Counted from the stretch's first letter, positions 19,716 to 28,883 are shown. The stretch: 64,000 bases of DNA from Pedobacter sp. Leaf176 (GCF_001424305.1 NZ_LMPD01000003.1:482387-546386); one strand, 5' to 3'. Translations and numbers: made by a program. Notes: generated by a model not told the origin, from the sequence alone.

Positions 19716-20008
19716 GGTGTTTCTTCAAAGCCCCAACGAAATTTGAGGTTGTGTAAAAATAATTTCTCTATTAGTATTTAACCATAAATAGAGCAAATAA
19801 ATATATACAATTGCTTACTAAATTAACTAACATACCGATTTTTTAATCAATATAAAAGCCTAATCAGAACGATCCTGCTTGCCACACCCTTCAGACACTT
19901 AAGGTCAGCATGGCTTAGGAATAGCTATCTAATGAAATTAAGTATACCTGACGACTGGCTAATTCACAGAAACATTTTCAATTGGATTTAGGCTTTTGCT
20001 CATCCAAT

Positions 20009-20299
20009 TTATAATGCCCGCTCGTCCTTCAGTTTTTTATCCACAATAAAAGGCATAAAGGGCAAAAGCGAGGCTAAGAAAATTAAAACCGCTTTACCGA
20101 ATTTCCATTTTTGTTCCTGCCAGGCGAGTACCAAGGTTGCCGCATAGAGCACAAACAATAAACCGTGCGCCCAGCCTGTGTATTTAACCAGTTCTTTATA
20201 ATGAAAAATATATTTAACAGGCATCGCAATAAAAAGCAGCAATAGATAAGAAATACCTTCGGCTATGGCAACCTTGCGAAAAATGGAAAGAGAACTCAT
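20009..20299 (-). CDS. DUF3817 family small membrane protein
   Basis: 96 residues from the chosen ATG at 20299 (MSSLSIFRKVAIAEGISYLLL). An upstream ATG at 20347 would add 16 residues not expected in the family. Three membrane helices are visible (SYLLLLFIAMPVKYIF, WAHGLLFVLYAATLVLAW, AVLIFLASLLPFMPFIVD), with the conserved AEG and HG residues of DUF3817. Function is not known. It is probably an inner membrane protein. Confidence 0.8.
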   Translation of the reverse strand: MSSLSIFRKVAIAEGISYLLLLFIAMPVKYIFHYKELVKYTGWAHGLLFVLYAATLVLAWQEQKWKFGKAVLIFLASLLPFMPFIVDKKLKDERAL

Positions 20300-20473
20300 G
20301 TATCTGATTGTTTGTCTCGAAAGTAAGGCATACCAACAAGCTATCAAAAATTAAAAAATGATTTGACAATTTAGTGTTAAGAGTTTTGCCACAAGCACAG
20401 ATTGCACAGAAATCATCAATAGCGCAAAAATTAATATGCGGCTAATAAACTGCCACGAATTTGCAGATTATTT

Positions 20474-21010
20474 TTACTGAGGAAGTTTTTCTCTGATTCT
20501 TGAAATGTATTTCTGCCGGTAATAAATATCTTTTATGGAAGACAAAAGATTGTCGGAGTCGGAAGGATTTTCATCAAACTGTTTAGTTAAGGTACTAAGT
20601 TCATTGTTGAGTTGTAACTCAATTGCATCAACATCGGCTTTCACTTGCTGCAACTTCTCGGCGTCGGGTTCAAATTGTAAATCCATCAGCGCTTCGTTTA
20701 CATCCATCATATCCATCAAAAATGTTTGAGGCAGTTGGTAACCTTCATCAGTTTCTACGATGCCTTTTAATTCTAAAACATATTTGAGGCGCTTTTGCGG
20801 ATTACTTAATACCTGATAGGCTTTGTTGTTCAAGGTTGAGAAATCTAAAACTTCCTGCTGTTTCTCTTCACTTTCATTCGCATAGAAATCGGGATGAAAC
20901 TTTTTGCTAAAAGCATAGAATTTAACTTTTACTGCATTTAAATCCGGATGAAATTCTACTGGTAGCTCGTAAAATTCGAAATAGTTCGGAAAAATTTTTT
21001 GCTCGGACAT
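20474..21010 (-). CDS. hscB: Fe-S assembly co-chaperone HscB (J-domain)
   Basis: 178 residues. The N-terminal J domain has the HPD motif (AFSKKFHPDFYANESEE), followed by LNNKAYQVLSNPQKRLKYVLELKGI. The C-terminal helical bundle (LPQTFLMDMMDVNEALMDL, KYISRIREKL) binds the scaffold IscU. It stimulates the HscA-type Hsp70 in iron-sulfur cluster transfer. It follows rseP in the same direction with a 75-bp gap. Other Fe-S genes (iscX, ferredoxin) are elsewhere in the window, near 61 kb. Confidence 0.9.
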   Translation of the reverse strand: MSEQKIFPNYFEFYELPVEFHPDLNAVKVKFYAFSKKFHPDFYANESEEKQQEVLDFSTLNNKAYQVLSNPQKRLKYVLELKGIVETDEGYQLPQTFLMDMMDVNEALMDLQFEPDAEKLQQVKADVDAIELQLNNELSTLTKQFDENPSDSDNLLSSIKDIYYRQKYISRIREKLPQ

Positions 21011-21085
21011 GGGGTATAAGTTAAAAAGCCGCAGCCATTAGTCATTTGATAAACCAATAGTTGCGGCAATAATATAAAATTGGTT

Positions 21086-22402
21086 TTACTTACCGAATAT
21101 TTTTAAAACATCATTACCAAAAGCAAACACCATTAAGCTGATAAGGATTACAAATCCTGCAATTTGCGCTTTCTCTAATACTTTTTCGCTTACCGGCTTA
21201 CGTTGCACCATTTCGATTAACAGAAACACAACATGACCGCCATCCAGGCCAGGGATTGGCAACAAATTCATAAAGGCTAATGCCATGGAAATTAATCCGG
21301 TTAAAGTCCAGAATTTAACCCAGTCGAATGTACTCCCATAAACTTTTGCAATACCAATCGGACTACTGATGTTGCGTGCGCTCACTTTTCCGGTAATCAT
21401 TTTGCCAATGCCTTTCGCATTATCTGCGAATGTGCTCCAGGCCATATTGGCACCGACAGGAAGTGCAGCGAAGAAACCGTAATTAATCGTTTTGCGTTTA
21501 ACCTCATCGAAATTTGGATAGTAACCAATTGCTCCTGTTGTATCTACCTGAACATTTAACTGGATAGGCTGACCATTTCTGTCGATAGATAGCGCAACCA
21601 TTTTACCTTTCTTTTTCATAACCAAAGGCTTTGCTTCATCCTGGAACGTAACAGGAATACCATCTACAGCTTTAATCTTATCGCCTGGTTTTACACCGGC
21701 TTTAATCGCTCCATACCCAGCCATTAAACTATCTGCAGTTGCTGTATAACGAGGTTCTACAAATAAACTCTTTCCGTCTGCAACCTTATTCAGAAAATCA
21801 TCAGGAACTTTAATCTCGATTGTTTTGTCACCACGAATAACCGTTAAGGTGGTGTTTCCCATTAATACTTTAGAACTTTTCAATTCCTCGAAACGGATAA
21901 TTTTATTACCGTTTATAGCTAAAATTTTGTCACCGTTTTTCAATCCGATATCGGCTGCCACTTTTCCAACCTGGATGCCATTTACAACAGCACTATTTGG
22001 TGTAAAGGTTTCACCATATTTGAAGGTAAGTACCCAAAAAATGATGATACCAACAATAACATTTACAATAATACCACCAAGCATCACAATTAATCGTTGC
22101 CAGGCCGGTTTGGAACGAAATTCCCAAGGTTGGGCTGGTTGGGCCAATTGCTCGGTATCCATACTCTCGTCTATCATTCCTGCAATTTTCACATAGCCAC
22201 CAAGCGGTAACCATCCAACGCCATATTCAACATCTCCTTTTTTAAAACTAAAAAGTTTAAAGCCCCATGCATCAAAAAACAGATAAAACTTTTCCACTTT
22301 GATTCCAAATGCTCTTGCTGCAAGAAAATGCCCCAATTCATGTAATATTACAAGTAAAGACAATCCAAGTAGCAGTTGCCCCGCCATAATCAATCCATTC
22401 AT
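21086..22402 (-). CDS. rseP: RIP-type zinc metalloprotease RseP
   Basis: 438 residues of the site-2 protease family. The first membrane helix carries the zinc motif HELGH (His21, Glu22, His25). Two PDZ domains follow (near 120-205 and 205-295, with KNGDKILAINGNKI and KPGDKIKAVDGIPV). The C-terminal helices contain the second active-site motif NLLPIPGLDGGHVVF. Such proteases cut membrane-embedded anti-sigma factors or signal peptides. It lies 30 bp after dxr in the same direction, a common arrangement. Confidence 0.95.
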   Translation of the reverse strand: MNGLIMAGQLLLGLSLLVILHELGHFLAARAFGIKVEKFYLFFDAWGFKLFSFKKGDVEYGVGWLPLGGYVKIAGMIDESMDTEQLAQPAQPWEFRSKPAWQRLIVMLGGIIVNVIVGIIIFWVLTFKYGETFTPNSAVVNGIQVGKVAADIGLKNGDKILAINGNKIIRFEELKSSKVLMGNTTLTVIRGDKTIEIKVPDDFLNKVADGKSLFVEPRYTATADSLMAGYGAIKAGVKPGDKIKAVDGIPVTFQDEAKPLVMKKKGKMVALSIDRNGQPIQLNVQVDTTGAIGYYPNFDEVKRKTINYGFFAALPVGANMAWSTFADNAKGIGKMITGKVSARNISSPIGIAKVYGSTFDWVKFWTLTGLISMALAFMNLLPIPGLDGGHVVFLLIEMVQRKPVSEKVLEKAQIAGFVILISLMVFAFGNDVLKIFGK

Positions 22403-22432
22403 ACGCTATTCTTAATATTTTTGTGTTAGATG

Positions 22433-23620
22433 TTAAACTATACTTTTTGTTACTAATTCGGCCGCTAAGATACGGCTATGTTTGTCAGTTTCTAAATAAT
22501 CAGTTAATTGTGGTCTCTCAATAAATTCTATATCATTCATACAGTTTTCAATAACATCGCTCATTTGCAGGAAACCAATTTTATCATTTAAAAATGCTTC
22601 CACTACGATTTCATTTGCGGCATTTAAAATGCAAGGCATATTCCCCCCCTGCTTTAGCGATTTGAAAGCTAAATCTAAGTTCCGGAAAGTTTCCAAATCT
22701 GCTTTTTGAAAACTAAAATTTGGATGGTCCAGGAAGTTAAAACGCTTAAAATTGTTTTTTAGCCTGTCGGGATAATTTAATGCATACTGAATTGGCAATT
22801 TCATATCAGGAACGCCCATTTGTGCTTTCATAGAACCATCCGTAAACTGAACGATTGAATGAATGATGGATTGTGGGTGTACGATGACATCTATTTGCTC
22901 AACATCAAGATTAAACAACCATTTCGCTTCAATTACTTCCAGACCTTTGTTCATCAGTGAAGCCGAATCTATGGTGATTTTTGCACCCATTACCCAGTTT
23001 GGGTGCTTTAGTGCCTGTTCCTTGGTAACCGTTGACAGGAAATTCTTGTCTCTGCCTAAAAATGGTCCGCCGGATGCCGTGAGGTATATTTTTTCTATCT
23101 CATTATGTGCCTCCCCAACCAGACACTGGAAAATTGCCGAATGCTCGGAATCTACAGGAAGGATTTTCACATCATATCTTGCTGCAAGTTCTGTAATATA
23201 TTGCCCTGCAACGACCAATGTTTCTTTGTTTGCCAAAGCAATGTCTTTTCCCGCCTTTATGGCTTCAATAGTAGGTCTTAAACCGACAGAGCCCATCAAT
23301 GCGGTTAATACGATATCGCTTTCAGGATAAGCAGCAACTTCTGATAATGCGGCCTCACCTGCCAAAACTTTAATATTAAGAAAGGCTAATGAATCTTTTA
23401 CATGTAAATATTGACTTTCATCGCAAATTACAACAGACTCCGGCTTAAATTCTTTGGCCTGCTGGATGAGCAGTTCTGAATTCTTTAGTGCGGATAGTAC
23501 CGAAACTTTAAAGATGGCAGGGTTATCACGAATCACTTCTAGCGCCTGTGTACCTATACTCCCGGTTGAACCTAATATGGCTATATTTTTGACCGATTGA
23601 TTTATTGTTGTATTATTCAA
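22433..23620 (-). CDS. dxr: 1-deoxy-D-xylulose 5-phosphate reductoisomerase
   Basis: 395 residues. The NADPH-binding N-terminus NIAILGSTGSIGTQALEVI, the LANKETLVVAG segment, the substrate and metal region PVDSEHSAIFQCL, ASGGPF, and VHPQSIIHS are all typical. It converts DXP to 2-C-methyl-erythritol 4-phosphate, the first committed step of the MEP isoprenoid pathway, in the cytoplasm. The start is about 500 bp from the divergent relic region; rseP follows it. Confidence 0.97.
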   Translation of the reverse strand: MNNTTINQSVKNIAILGSTGSIGTQALEVIRDNPAIFKVSVLSALKNSELLIQQAKEFKPESVVICDESQYLHVKDSLAFLNIKVLAGEAALSEVAAYPESDIVLTALMGSVGLRPTIEAIKAGKDIALANKETLVVAGQYITELAARYDVKILPVDSEHSAIFQCLVGEAHNEIEKIYLTASGGPFLGRDKNFLSTVTKEQALKHPNWVMGAKITIDSASLMNKGLEVIEAKWLFNLDVEQIDVIVHPQSIIHSIVQFTDGSMKAQMGVPDMKLPIQYALNYPDRLKNNFKRFNFLDHPNFSFQKADLETFRNLDLAFKSLKQGGNMPCILNAANEIVVEAFLNDKIGFLQMSDVIENCMNDIEFIERPQLTDYLETDKHSRILAAELVTKSIV

Positions 23621-23747
23621 TTGCTGTTCTTCCTCTCGTATTAAAGAATTGTATAATTGTTATATTGCACAATTGTTTCTTTCTCTTGTGTTTAAAATTT
23701 ATTGAGTTATTTTGTCGTGTTGCATTAAAAACAAAGCCTCTGCTCAA

Positions 23748-24125
23748 TTAAACCTTTAACTTTTCATTTGTAAATTTAATCAGTTGATGAATTTCCTTCG
23801 GCAGGATTTCAAAAATTGAAAAAATCTTTGTGTATGTTTCGTTGTCAATTAATCTTCTGACCTTTGCTTTTTCATTCCAATCAAGACATTCCTTAACCGA
23901 ACCAAAGCTGTAGTATTAAAACTTTATTTTATCTTTCTTGTGATATCTTCCAAAACCTTCAGCTAGGTTGGCAGATATCGAATCAATGGCCCTAACAAAT
24001 TGTTGACCTATCGTATATTTCGCGAAGCTATCCCAGTTCGACGTAATTTCCCATATCAAATTACTAAGATGAAAGGATTTTTTGTAAGCGGTTATCTGAT
24101 TCAATTGCAAATAATTCTGTTCCAT
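23748..24125 (-). pseudogene. Four helix bundle (S23-like) protein gene with in-frame stop
   Basis: From ATG at 24125 the frame encodes MEQNYLQLNQITAYKKSFHL, then ISANLAEGFGRYHKKDKIKF, the hallmarks of the S23/four helix bundle family. A TAA at 23918-23916 stops it after 69 residues. The same frame continues without shift (YYSFGSVKECLDWNEKAKV through LPKEIHQLIKF) to a TAA at 23750-23748. Total length without the stop would be about 125, normal for the family. A single base change (for example TAC or TAT to TAA) explains it. The function of the family is unclear; it is often found as scattered copies. Confidence 0.85.
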
Positions 24126-24183
24126 TTTCTATTGTTTTAAGTTGCAACAGGGAATCATGCAACAATATAGCAATAAAACAATC

Positions 24184-24256
24184 AAACAATATATTTCCCC
24201 AATTCATCCGTCAACATCCTATCATTACTTAATCTTGGCACTTTATTTTGCCCCCG
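24184..24256 (-). repeat. Diverged duplicate of the 3' end of the GH3 gene
   Basis: These 73 bp align without gaps to 24436-24508, the last codons of the neighbouring gene, with about 60 identical positions by hand count. The copy keeps the frame: it reads RGQNKVPRLSNDRMLTDELG then KYIV and a TGA. The real gene reads GGQNKVPRLSNDRKLADELG then KYIV and TAA. Confidence 0.8.
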
Positions 24257-24278
24257 AACAACAACACCTTACAATTCA

Positions 24279-24427
24279 CGTCATTTCGAGCGTAGCCGAG
24301 AATCTTTTTACTGAGAAAACCGAATTAAAGGTCCCTCCTTCTACTCAATTATCGCCTAAATGTACATTCGCCATAATTATTGCACTTACCGAAATAGATT
24401 GCCACGTCGTTCCTACTCGCAATGACG
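24279..24427. repeat. REP/MITE-like element with CGTCATT ends
   Basis: 149 bp bounded by CGTCATTTCGAGCG at the left and, on the other strand, CGTCATTGCGAG at the right end. It contains no ORF. It lies between the GH3 gene and the duplicate of its tail. The same end sequence occurs in the element at 43964-44047. Confidence 0.65.
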
Positions 24428-24433
24428 AAATGT

Positions 24434-25933
24434 TTAAACAATATATTTTCCTAATTCATCAGCTAGCTTCCTGTCATTGCTCAACCTCGGCACTTTATTT
24501 TGCCCGCCTAACTTACCTTCACTTTTCATATAATTTACAAAGGCATCCTTCTGCAAATTACGTATTATTAGTGGTTGAAGAATATTTCCCTCAATCAGGT
24601 CAAAATAGTAAATATTTTTCTTTTGCAATGCAGCGTCAACCTTTTTACTAAAAGCGACCATATCCTCAGGTGCTGATGAAAACTCTACAAACCATTCATG
24701 AAAAGGGAGTTCCCCCGGTTCCGGATTAACCTGAGGGGCAACTGTAAATTCAGTAATTTTTACGCCTTCTTCATTTGCCACAGACAGAAGTGCGTATTCA
24801 ACTTCCTCCCCGATTACATGTTCGCCAAAAGCAGAAATAAAGTGTTTAATGCGACCTGTAACTACAATTCTATATGGATTTTTAGATACAAATTTTATGG
24901 TGTCGCCGATGCTGTAGCCCCATAAACCTGCATTTGTATTAAGCACCAATGCATAATTTTTTTCGAGTTCAACTTCAGCTAAAGACAACCTTACTGGGTT
25001 TCCACTATGGTATTCATCAGAAGGAATAAATTCGTAAAATATGCCGGCATCAGCCAGCAGCAGCAGGCTTTTATCTTTTTGCGAATCCTGGTAAGCAATA
25101 AATCCTTCTGATGCAGGATAAGTTTCGATTGAGTCGACTTTCCTGCCGATACTTTGCTCTATTTTAGCCCGGTAGGGCTCGAAATTTACGCCACCATAAA
25201 TAAACAGACTGAAGTTTTTAAAAATATCTGCAATCTTTTTACCTCCAGATTTTTCAGAAAGCTTATCAAAATACATCTGTACCCAGGGTGGAATCCCGGA
25301 AATCAATGTCATGTCTTCATGAATCGTCTCTTCAACAATGGCATCAACTTTTTGTTCCCAGTCTTCGATGATATTGGTTTCATAAGATGGGAGGCGGTTT
25401 TTCTGAAGGTACTTCGGTACATGGTGCGCCACAATTCCGGATAAACGACCAACGTTAACACCGTTTTTTTCATTCAAAACCGGACTTCCTTGCAGGAAAA
25501 TCATTTTACCATTTACAAAATCGGCCTTACCGGTTTCGTTGATGTAGGTTAATATGGCATTTCTGGCTGCTTTGATGTGCTCAGGCATCGATTCTTTCGA
25601 AAGCGGAATGTATTTTACGCCTGACGTCGTACCTGATGTCTTTGCAAAATATAAGGGCTTACCCTTCCAAAGTACATCAGCCTCGCCTGCAACCGAACGA
25701 TCGATGTATGATTTTAAACCTTCGTAATCCTGAACCGGGACATGCTGCTTAAAATCTGAATAGTTCTTAATTTCTGCAAAATGATGATCTCTTCCGAAAG
25801 CTGTTTGCTTTGCATCATTAAGGAGCTTTAAAAGAGTTTTCTGCTGGGCGGCGACGGCATTATACTTCCATTTGTCTATCTGCCATACTGCAAATGCCGC
25901 AAAGGGCTTACTTAATGCTGCTTTGAACCCCAT
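24434..25933 (-). CDS. GH3 auxin-responsive promoter family acyl-adenylating enzyme
   Basis: 499 residues, a normal length for bacterial GH3 proteins. The ATP-binding motif FAKTSGTTSGVKYIPLS lies near residue 100, with ETYPASEGFIAYQDS near 290 and LNTNAGLWGYSIGDTIKFVSKNPYRIVVTGRIKHFISAFGEHV-type C-terminal elements. These enzymes belong to the adenylate-forming superfamily and, in plants, join amino acids to acyl acids. The bacterial substrate is unknown. The last 24 codons have a diverged second copy at 24184-24256 beyond a REP-like element. It is followed upstream by a membrane protein gene 46 bp away. Confidence 0.88.
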   Translation of the reverse strand: MGFKAALSKPFAAFAVWQIDKWKYNAVAAQQKTLLKLLNDAKQTAFGRDHHFAEIKNYSDFKQHVPVQDYEGLKSYIDRSVAGEADVLWKGKPLYFAKTSGTTSGVKYIPLSKESMPEHIKAARNAILTYINETGKADFVNGKMIFLQGSPVLNEKNGVNVGRLSGIVAHHVPKYLQKNRLPSYETNIIEDWEQKVDAIVEETIHEDMTLISGIPPWVQMYFDKLSEKSGGKKIADIFKNFSLFIYGGVNFEPYRAKIEQSIGRKVDSIETYPASEGFIAYQDSQKDKSLLLLADAGIFYEFIPSDEYHSGNPVRLSLAEVELEKNYALVLNTNAGLWGYSIGDTIKFVSKNPYRIVVTGRIKHFISAFGEHVIGEEVEYALLSVANEEGVKITEFTVAPQVNPEPGELPFHEWFVEFSSAPEDMVAFSKKVDAALQKKNIYYFDLIEGNILQPLIIRNLQKDAFVNYMKSEGKLGGQNKVPRLSNDRKLADELGKYIV

Positions 25934-25979
25934 ATTATACTGAATTTTGAATGATTGAGTGATTGAATTTTAATCCTTC

Positions 25980-26768
25980 TTAGACAATATTATGTAAAAT
26001 GTCAGGATGTGCATCGCCCTGATACTCACTTGAGATTTTACGGTAAGCAACCGTTAAGGCAACACTTGATAAAGGTACAATGATAAATGAACTTAAAATA
26101 TTTACCACAAAAGCAACCAATGGCCATTGCAAATAATTCAACAAAAGGTAAATCAGGTAACCGCCACCTAATACCACTAACAGCAATAAAATCTTTGTAA
26201 AGTTGCCCTTTGTCGTCGCCAGACTTAATTTAATCGAATCGAACGGTGTTGCATTTTTATCGATAATAAAAAATGGAAAAAATGATATCCGCAACCAGGT
26301 TATGAAAATAGCGATTACGCCCACTGAAATGGCTACATTTTTAACGATTGTAACATCAAGTCCAGTGTATATAAATGGGAAAGCTACAAGTATGACAATG
26401 AGATAAACACCAAGAATACAGCCCACAAAATATAACGTAGCCACCAGGAAGCGTATAATCTGTTGCCTTGTTGGTAAAGTATCTACAATCTTTACGTCAC
26501 TTTGTTCATCATCCATTAAATGAAAAATGTATTTAAATAAAGAGAGGTTTATAGTGAAATACAACATGATGAAGATAAATACCATGGCTATACTCAAAAT
26601 TTTGCTCACATCTTTTATAAAAAACGCCATCAAGCTCGATGCACTGGCGGTAATGAACATTAGAAAACATAACGTTGCGATAGAAAAATAATGTTTCCTG
26701 GTGATGTTCCATGCCTTTTGAATCACATCATTAACGGCGAAAGTGCTCTCTTTTAGATAATTTATCAT
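25980..26768 (-). CDS. Six-helix inner membrane protein, unknown function
   Basis: 262 residues with about six hydrophobic segments (FSIATLCFLMFITASASSLMAFF, LSIAMVFIFIMLYFTINLSLF, FLVATLYFVGCILGVYLIVILVAF, VAISVGVIAIFITWLRISFFPFFII, ILLLLVVLGGGYLIYLLL, FVVNILSSFIIVPLSSVALTVAY). The pattern resembles the GDPD/YckC-like or DUF975-like multi-pass families, but I cannot assign one. The ATG overlaps the stop of the upstream glycosyltransferase gene by 4 bp, so the two are likely translationally coupled and may act together at the membrane. Confidence 0.75.
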   Translation of the reverse strand: MINYLKESTFAVNDVIQKAWNITRKHYFSIATLCFLMFITASASSLMAFFIKDVSKILSIAMVFIFIMLYFTINLSLFKYIFHLMDDEQSDVKIVDTLPTRQQIIRFLVATLYFVGCILGVYLIVILVAFPFIYTGLDVTIVKNVAISVGVIAIFITWLRISFFPFFIIDKNATPFDSIKLSLATTKGNFTKILLLLVVLGGGYLIYLLLNYLQWPLVAFVVNILSSFIIVPLSSVALTVAYRKISSEYQGDAHPDILHNIV

Positions 26769-27733
26769 TGTTGTTTAAATACCACTCTTTTAAATAAATC
26801 CTGTATAAATCCTAAGCCGTAAGCGAACAACTGGATAAACGAAGATATAATGCTCAAAAATGCAACTTTTAACGATTTATTTACTGACCATGAATGAAAA
26901 AATATCAACAAAAAGAACATTAGTAATATAAAATTACCAACAATGCCTAAAGGCAGATAGAATATATCGCAAAGGATGGTAATAATGATGCCTACAGTAA
27001 ATACTGCAGGAAAAAAATGGACCAGCTTTAATTCTTTAGGGAAGTGTTTATAAATATTAATCCTGGCCCGTCCGAAAAAATGAAGTTGCTTGTAAAACTG
27101 ACTGAAACTAGTCCTGCGTTTGTGGTACACTTTAGCTTCGGGAATTAAGCCAATTTTAAAGCCGCTCTCGTGAATGCGAATGCTGTATTCAATATCTTCT
27201 CCTAACCTGGTTAAAATAAAGCCGCCAACTTTTTCCCAAACCTGTCGGGAAACACCCATATTAAAGCTGCGAGGATGAAACTGCCCGACATGTTTCTTAT
27301 TACCACGAATACCGCCTGTGGTAAATGGAGATGTCATTGCGTAACTTATCGCCTTTTGTACAGGCGTAAAACTTTCGTGTGCTGCGTCCGGACCGCCATA
27401 GGCATCTAAATGATGTTCGTAAAGATAATTTTTAACGATTTCTAAGTAGTCATGCGGAATTAAACAGTCTGAATCGAAAATTACAAAGTAATCGCCCTTT
27501 GCCCTTTCAAAACCAAAGTTCCTGGTGAAACCTTGCCCTTCGTTCGCCTTAAAAAAATATTTTATATCCAGTCTGTTGGCGTAACTCTCAACAATTGATT
27601 TCGCATCCTCTTTCGATCCATCTTCAATAACCAAAACCTCAAACTGTATATAAGTCTGTTTGGTTAAGGTGTACAAGAGTTCGTTAATCTCTTGCGGACG
27701 ATTGTAAAGCGGAATGATGATGGAGAAAAACAT
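26765..27733 (-). CDS. Family 2 glycosyltransferase
   Basis: 322 residues. The GT-A fold N-terminus FFSIIIPLYNRPQEINELLYTL is followed by EVLVIEDGS, the nucleotide-sugar DxD motif in VIFDSDCLIP, and GEDIEYSIRIHESGF. Two hydrophobic segments lie near the C-terminus (FFPAVFTVGIIITILCDIF, FILLMFFLLIFFH). It probably transfers a sugar from a nucleotide donor at the inner membrane for an envelope polymer. It is upstream of and overlaps the membrane protein gene; a second GT2 gene precedes it. Confidence 0.88.
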   Translation of the reverse strand: MFFSIIIPLYNRPQEINELLYTLTKQTYIQFEVLVIEDGSKEDAKSIVESYANRLDIKYFFKANEGQGFTRNFGFERAKGDYFVIFDSDCLIPHDYLEIVKNYLYEHHLDAYGGPDAAHESFTPVQKAISYAMTSPFTTGGIRGNKKHVGQFHPRSFNMGVSRQVWEKVGGFILTRLGEDIEYSIRIHESGFKIGLIPEAKVYHKRRTSFSQFYKQLHFFGRARINIYKHFPKELKLVHFFPAVFTVGIIITILCDIFYLPLGIVGNFILLMFFLLIFFHSWSVNKSLKVAFLSIISSFIQLFAYGLGFIQDLFKRVVFKQQ

Positions 27734-27740
27734 GTTAAAA

Positions 27741-27773
27741 AAGGTAAAAGGCAGAAGGTAAAAGGTAAAAGGT
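27741..27773. repeat. Short tandem repeat AAGGTAAAAGG
   Basis: Three copies of AAGGTAAAAGG (27741, 27755 and 27762, the last two overlapping) lie in the spacer between the two glycosyltransferase genes. No function is evident. Confidence 0.6.
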
Positions 27774-27810
27774 CTGGGCGCATAAAACCTTACGCCTTAA
27801 AGCTTTCACC

Positions 27811-28767
27811 CTACACCTCCTTTTCTATTAAATATTGATTTCTTTCTGGTGCATTCCTTGTAACCAATTCAGCAACGAAACCTGTCAGAAACATTTGCGA
27901 TCCTACTACAATTGCAACCAAAGCGATATAAAACAGTGGTTGATCGGTAATTTCCCTTTTATAAGGAATATGTGCGGCGATGTGATAAAGTTTAACAGCT
28001 ATCATATATAGCGCCATAATAGTACCAAGTAAAAAACTTAAAACACCCAGAGAACCAAAAAAGTGCATCGGGCGTTTTCCAAATTTTCCAACAAAAAATA
28101 TCGATAATAAGTCTAAAAAGCCATTAATAAACCGGCTAAAACCGAATTTGGTTGTACCATATTTACGCGCCCTGTGTTCTACAACTTGTTCCTCAATTTT
28201 AGTAAAACCGGCCCACTTCGCAATTACAGGAATGTAGCGATGCATTTCGCCATAAACTTCGATGGTTTTGATTACATCACTTCTATAGGCTTTTAAACCG
28301 CAGTTAAAATCATTTAATTCAATTCCGCTCATTTTTCGGGTAGCAGCATTGAACAATTTTGTGGGAATGGTTTTGGTAATGGGATCGTAGCGTTTCTTTT
28401 TCCAGCCGGAAATTAAATCGAGTTTTTCTTCTTTGATGCGGCGATACAATTCCGGTATTTCGTCGGGGCTATCCTGTAAATCGGCATCCATTGTAATGAT
28501 GACATCACCGTTTGTAGCCTCAAAGCCAACGTTCAATGCCGCGGATTTACCATAATTCCTCCTGAATTTGATACCCTTGATTGCATCGTTCTGCAACTTT
28601 AATTCCTCTATAACTTCCCAGGACCGATCTGTACTACCATCATCAACCAAAATAATTTCGTAGCTGAAATTATTTTCATTCATTACTTTAGTAATCCAGG
28701 CGGTTAGTTCCGGAAGCGATTCATCTTCGTTATATAAAGGTATTACTACTGATATATCCATTTTCAA
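27811..28767 (-). CDS. Polyisoprenyl-phosphate glycosyltransferase, GT2 (DPM1/ArnC-like)
   Basis: 318 residues. A cytosolic GT-A domain carries ISVVIPLYNEDESLPEL, ILVDDGSTDRSW, the DxD motif of ITMDADLQDSPDEIPELY and FNCGLKAYRSDV. Two C-terminal membrane helices follow (FFGSLGVLSFLLGTIMALYMI and PLFYIALVAIVVGSQMFLTGFV), ending with the ELVTRN sequence typical of this subfamily. It transfers a sugar to a polyprenyl phosphate carrier on the cytoplasmic face. Which sugar is unknown. Confidence 0.9.
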   Translation of the reverse strand: MKMDISVVIPLYNEDESLPELTAWITKVMNENNFSYEIILVDDGSTDRSWEVIEELKLQNDAIKGIKFRRNYGKSAALNVGFEATNGDVIITMDADLQDSPDEIPELYRRIKEEKLDLISGWKKKRYDPITKTIPTKLFNAATRKMSGIELNDFNCGLKAYRSDVIKTIEVYGEMHRYIPVIAKWAGFTKIEEQVVEHRARKYGTTKFGFSRFINGFLDLLSIFFVGKFGKRPMHFFGSLGVLSFLLGTIMALYMIAVKLYHIAAHIPYKREITDQPLFYIALVAIVVGSQMFLTGFVAELVTRNAPERNQYLIEKEV

Positions 28768-28772
28768 AATTT

Positions 28773-28805
28773 AAACCTCATAGGTTTTGAAAACCTGTGA
28801 GGTTT
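28773..28805. repeat. 33-bp palindrome of the AAACCTCACAGG type
   Basis: Two 16-nt arms (AAACCTCATAGGTTTT and, after one base, AAAACCTGTGAGGTTT) are reverse complements except for one G-T type mismatch. It lies 5 bp before the ATG side of the glycosyltransferase gene, within the intergenic spacer. It resembles palindromic repeats scattered in Bacteroidota genomes (from memory). Confidence 0.75.
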
Positions 28806-28816
28806 GTTCAAAACAA

Positions 28817-28859
28817 AACGTGCAAATTTCATCAAATTAAATGATAAAACCTGCACGTT
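28817..28859 (-). terminator. Inverted repeat after the DUF4199 gene, possible terminator
   Basis: Minus-strand AACGTGCA (28859-28852) pairs with TGCACGTT (28824-28817) across a 27-nt loop, and the second arm is followed by TTGTTTTG. It is downstream of the DUF4199 stop. The loop is long, so efficiency is uncertain. Confidence 0.45.
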
Positions 28860-28883
28860 GAAATTTTTTATAATTTGTTACAA

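Noticed and set aside
24142..24651. Plus-strand ORF of 169 codons
   Set aside because: It lies across the duplicate tail, the REP-like element and the 3' end of the GH3 gene on the other strand, with no family resemblance. It is a shadow of those features.
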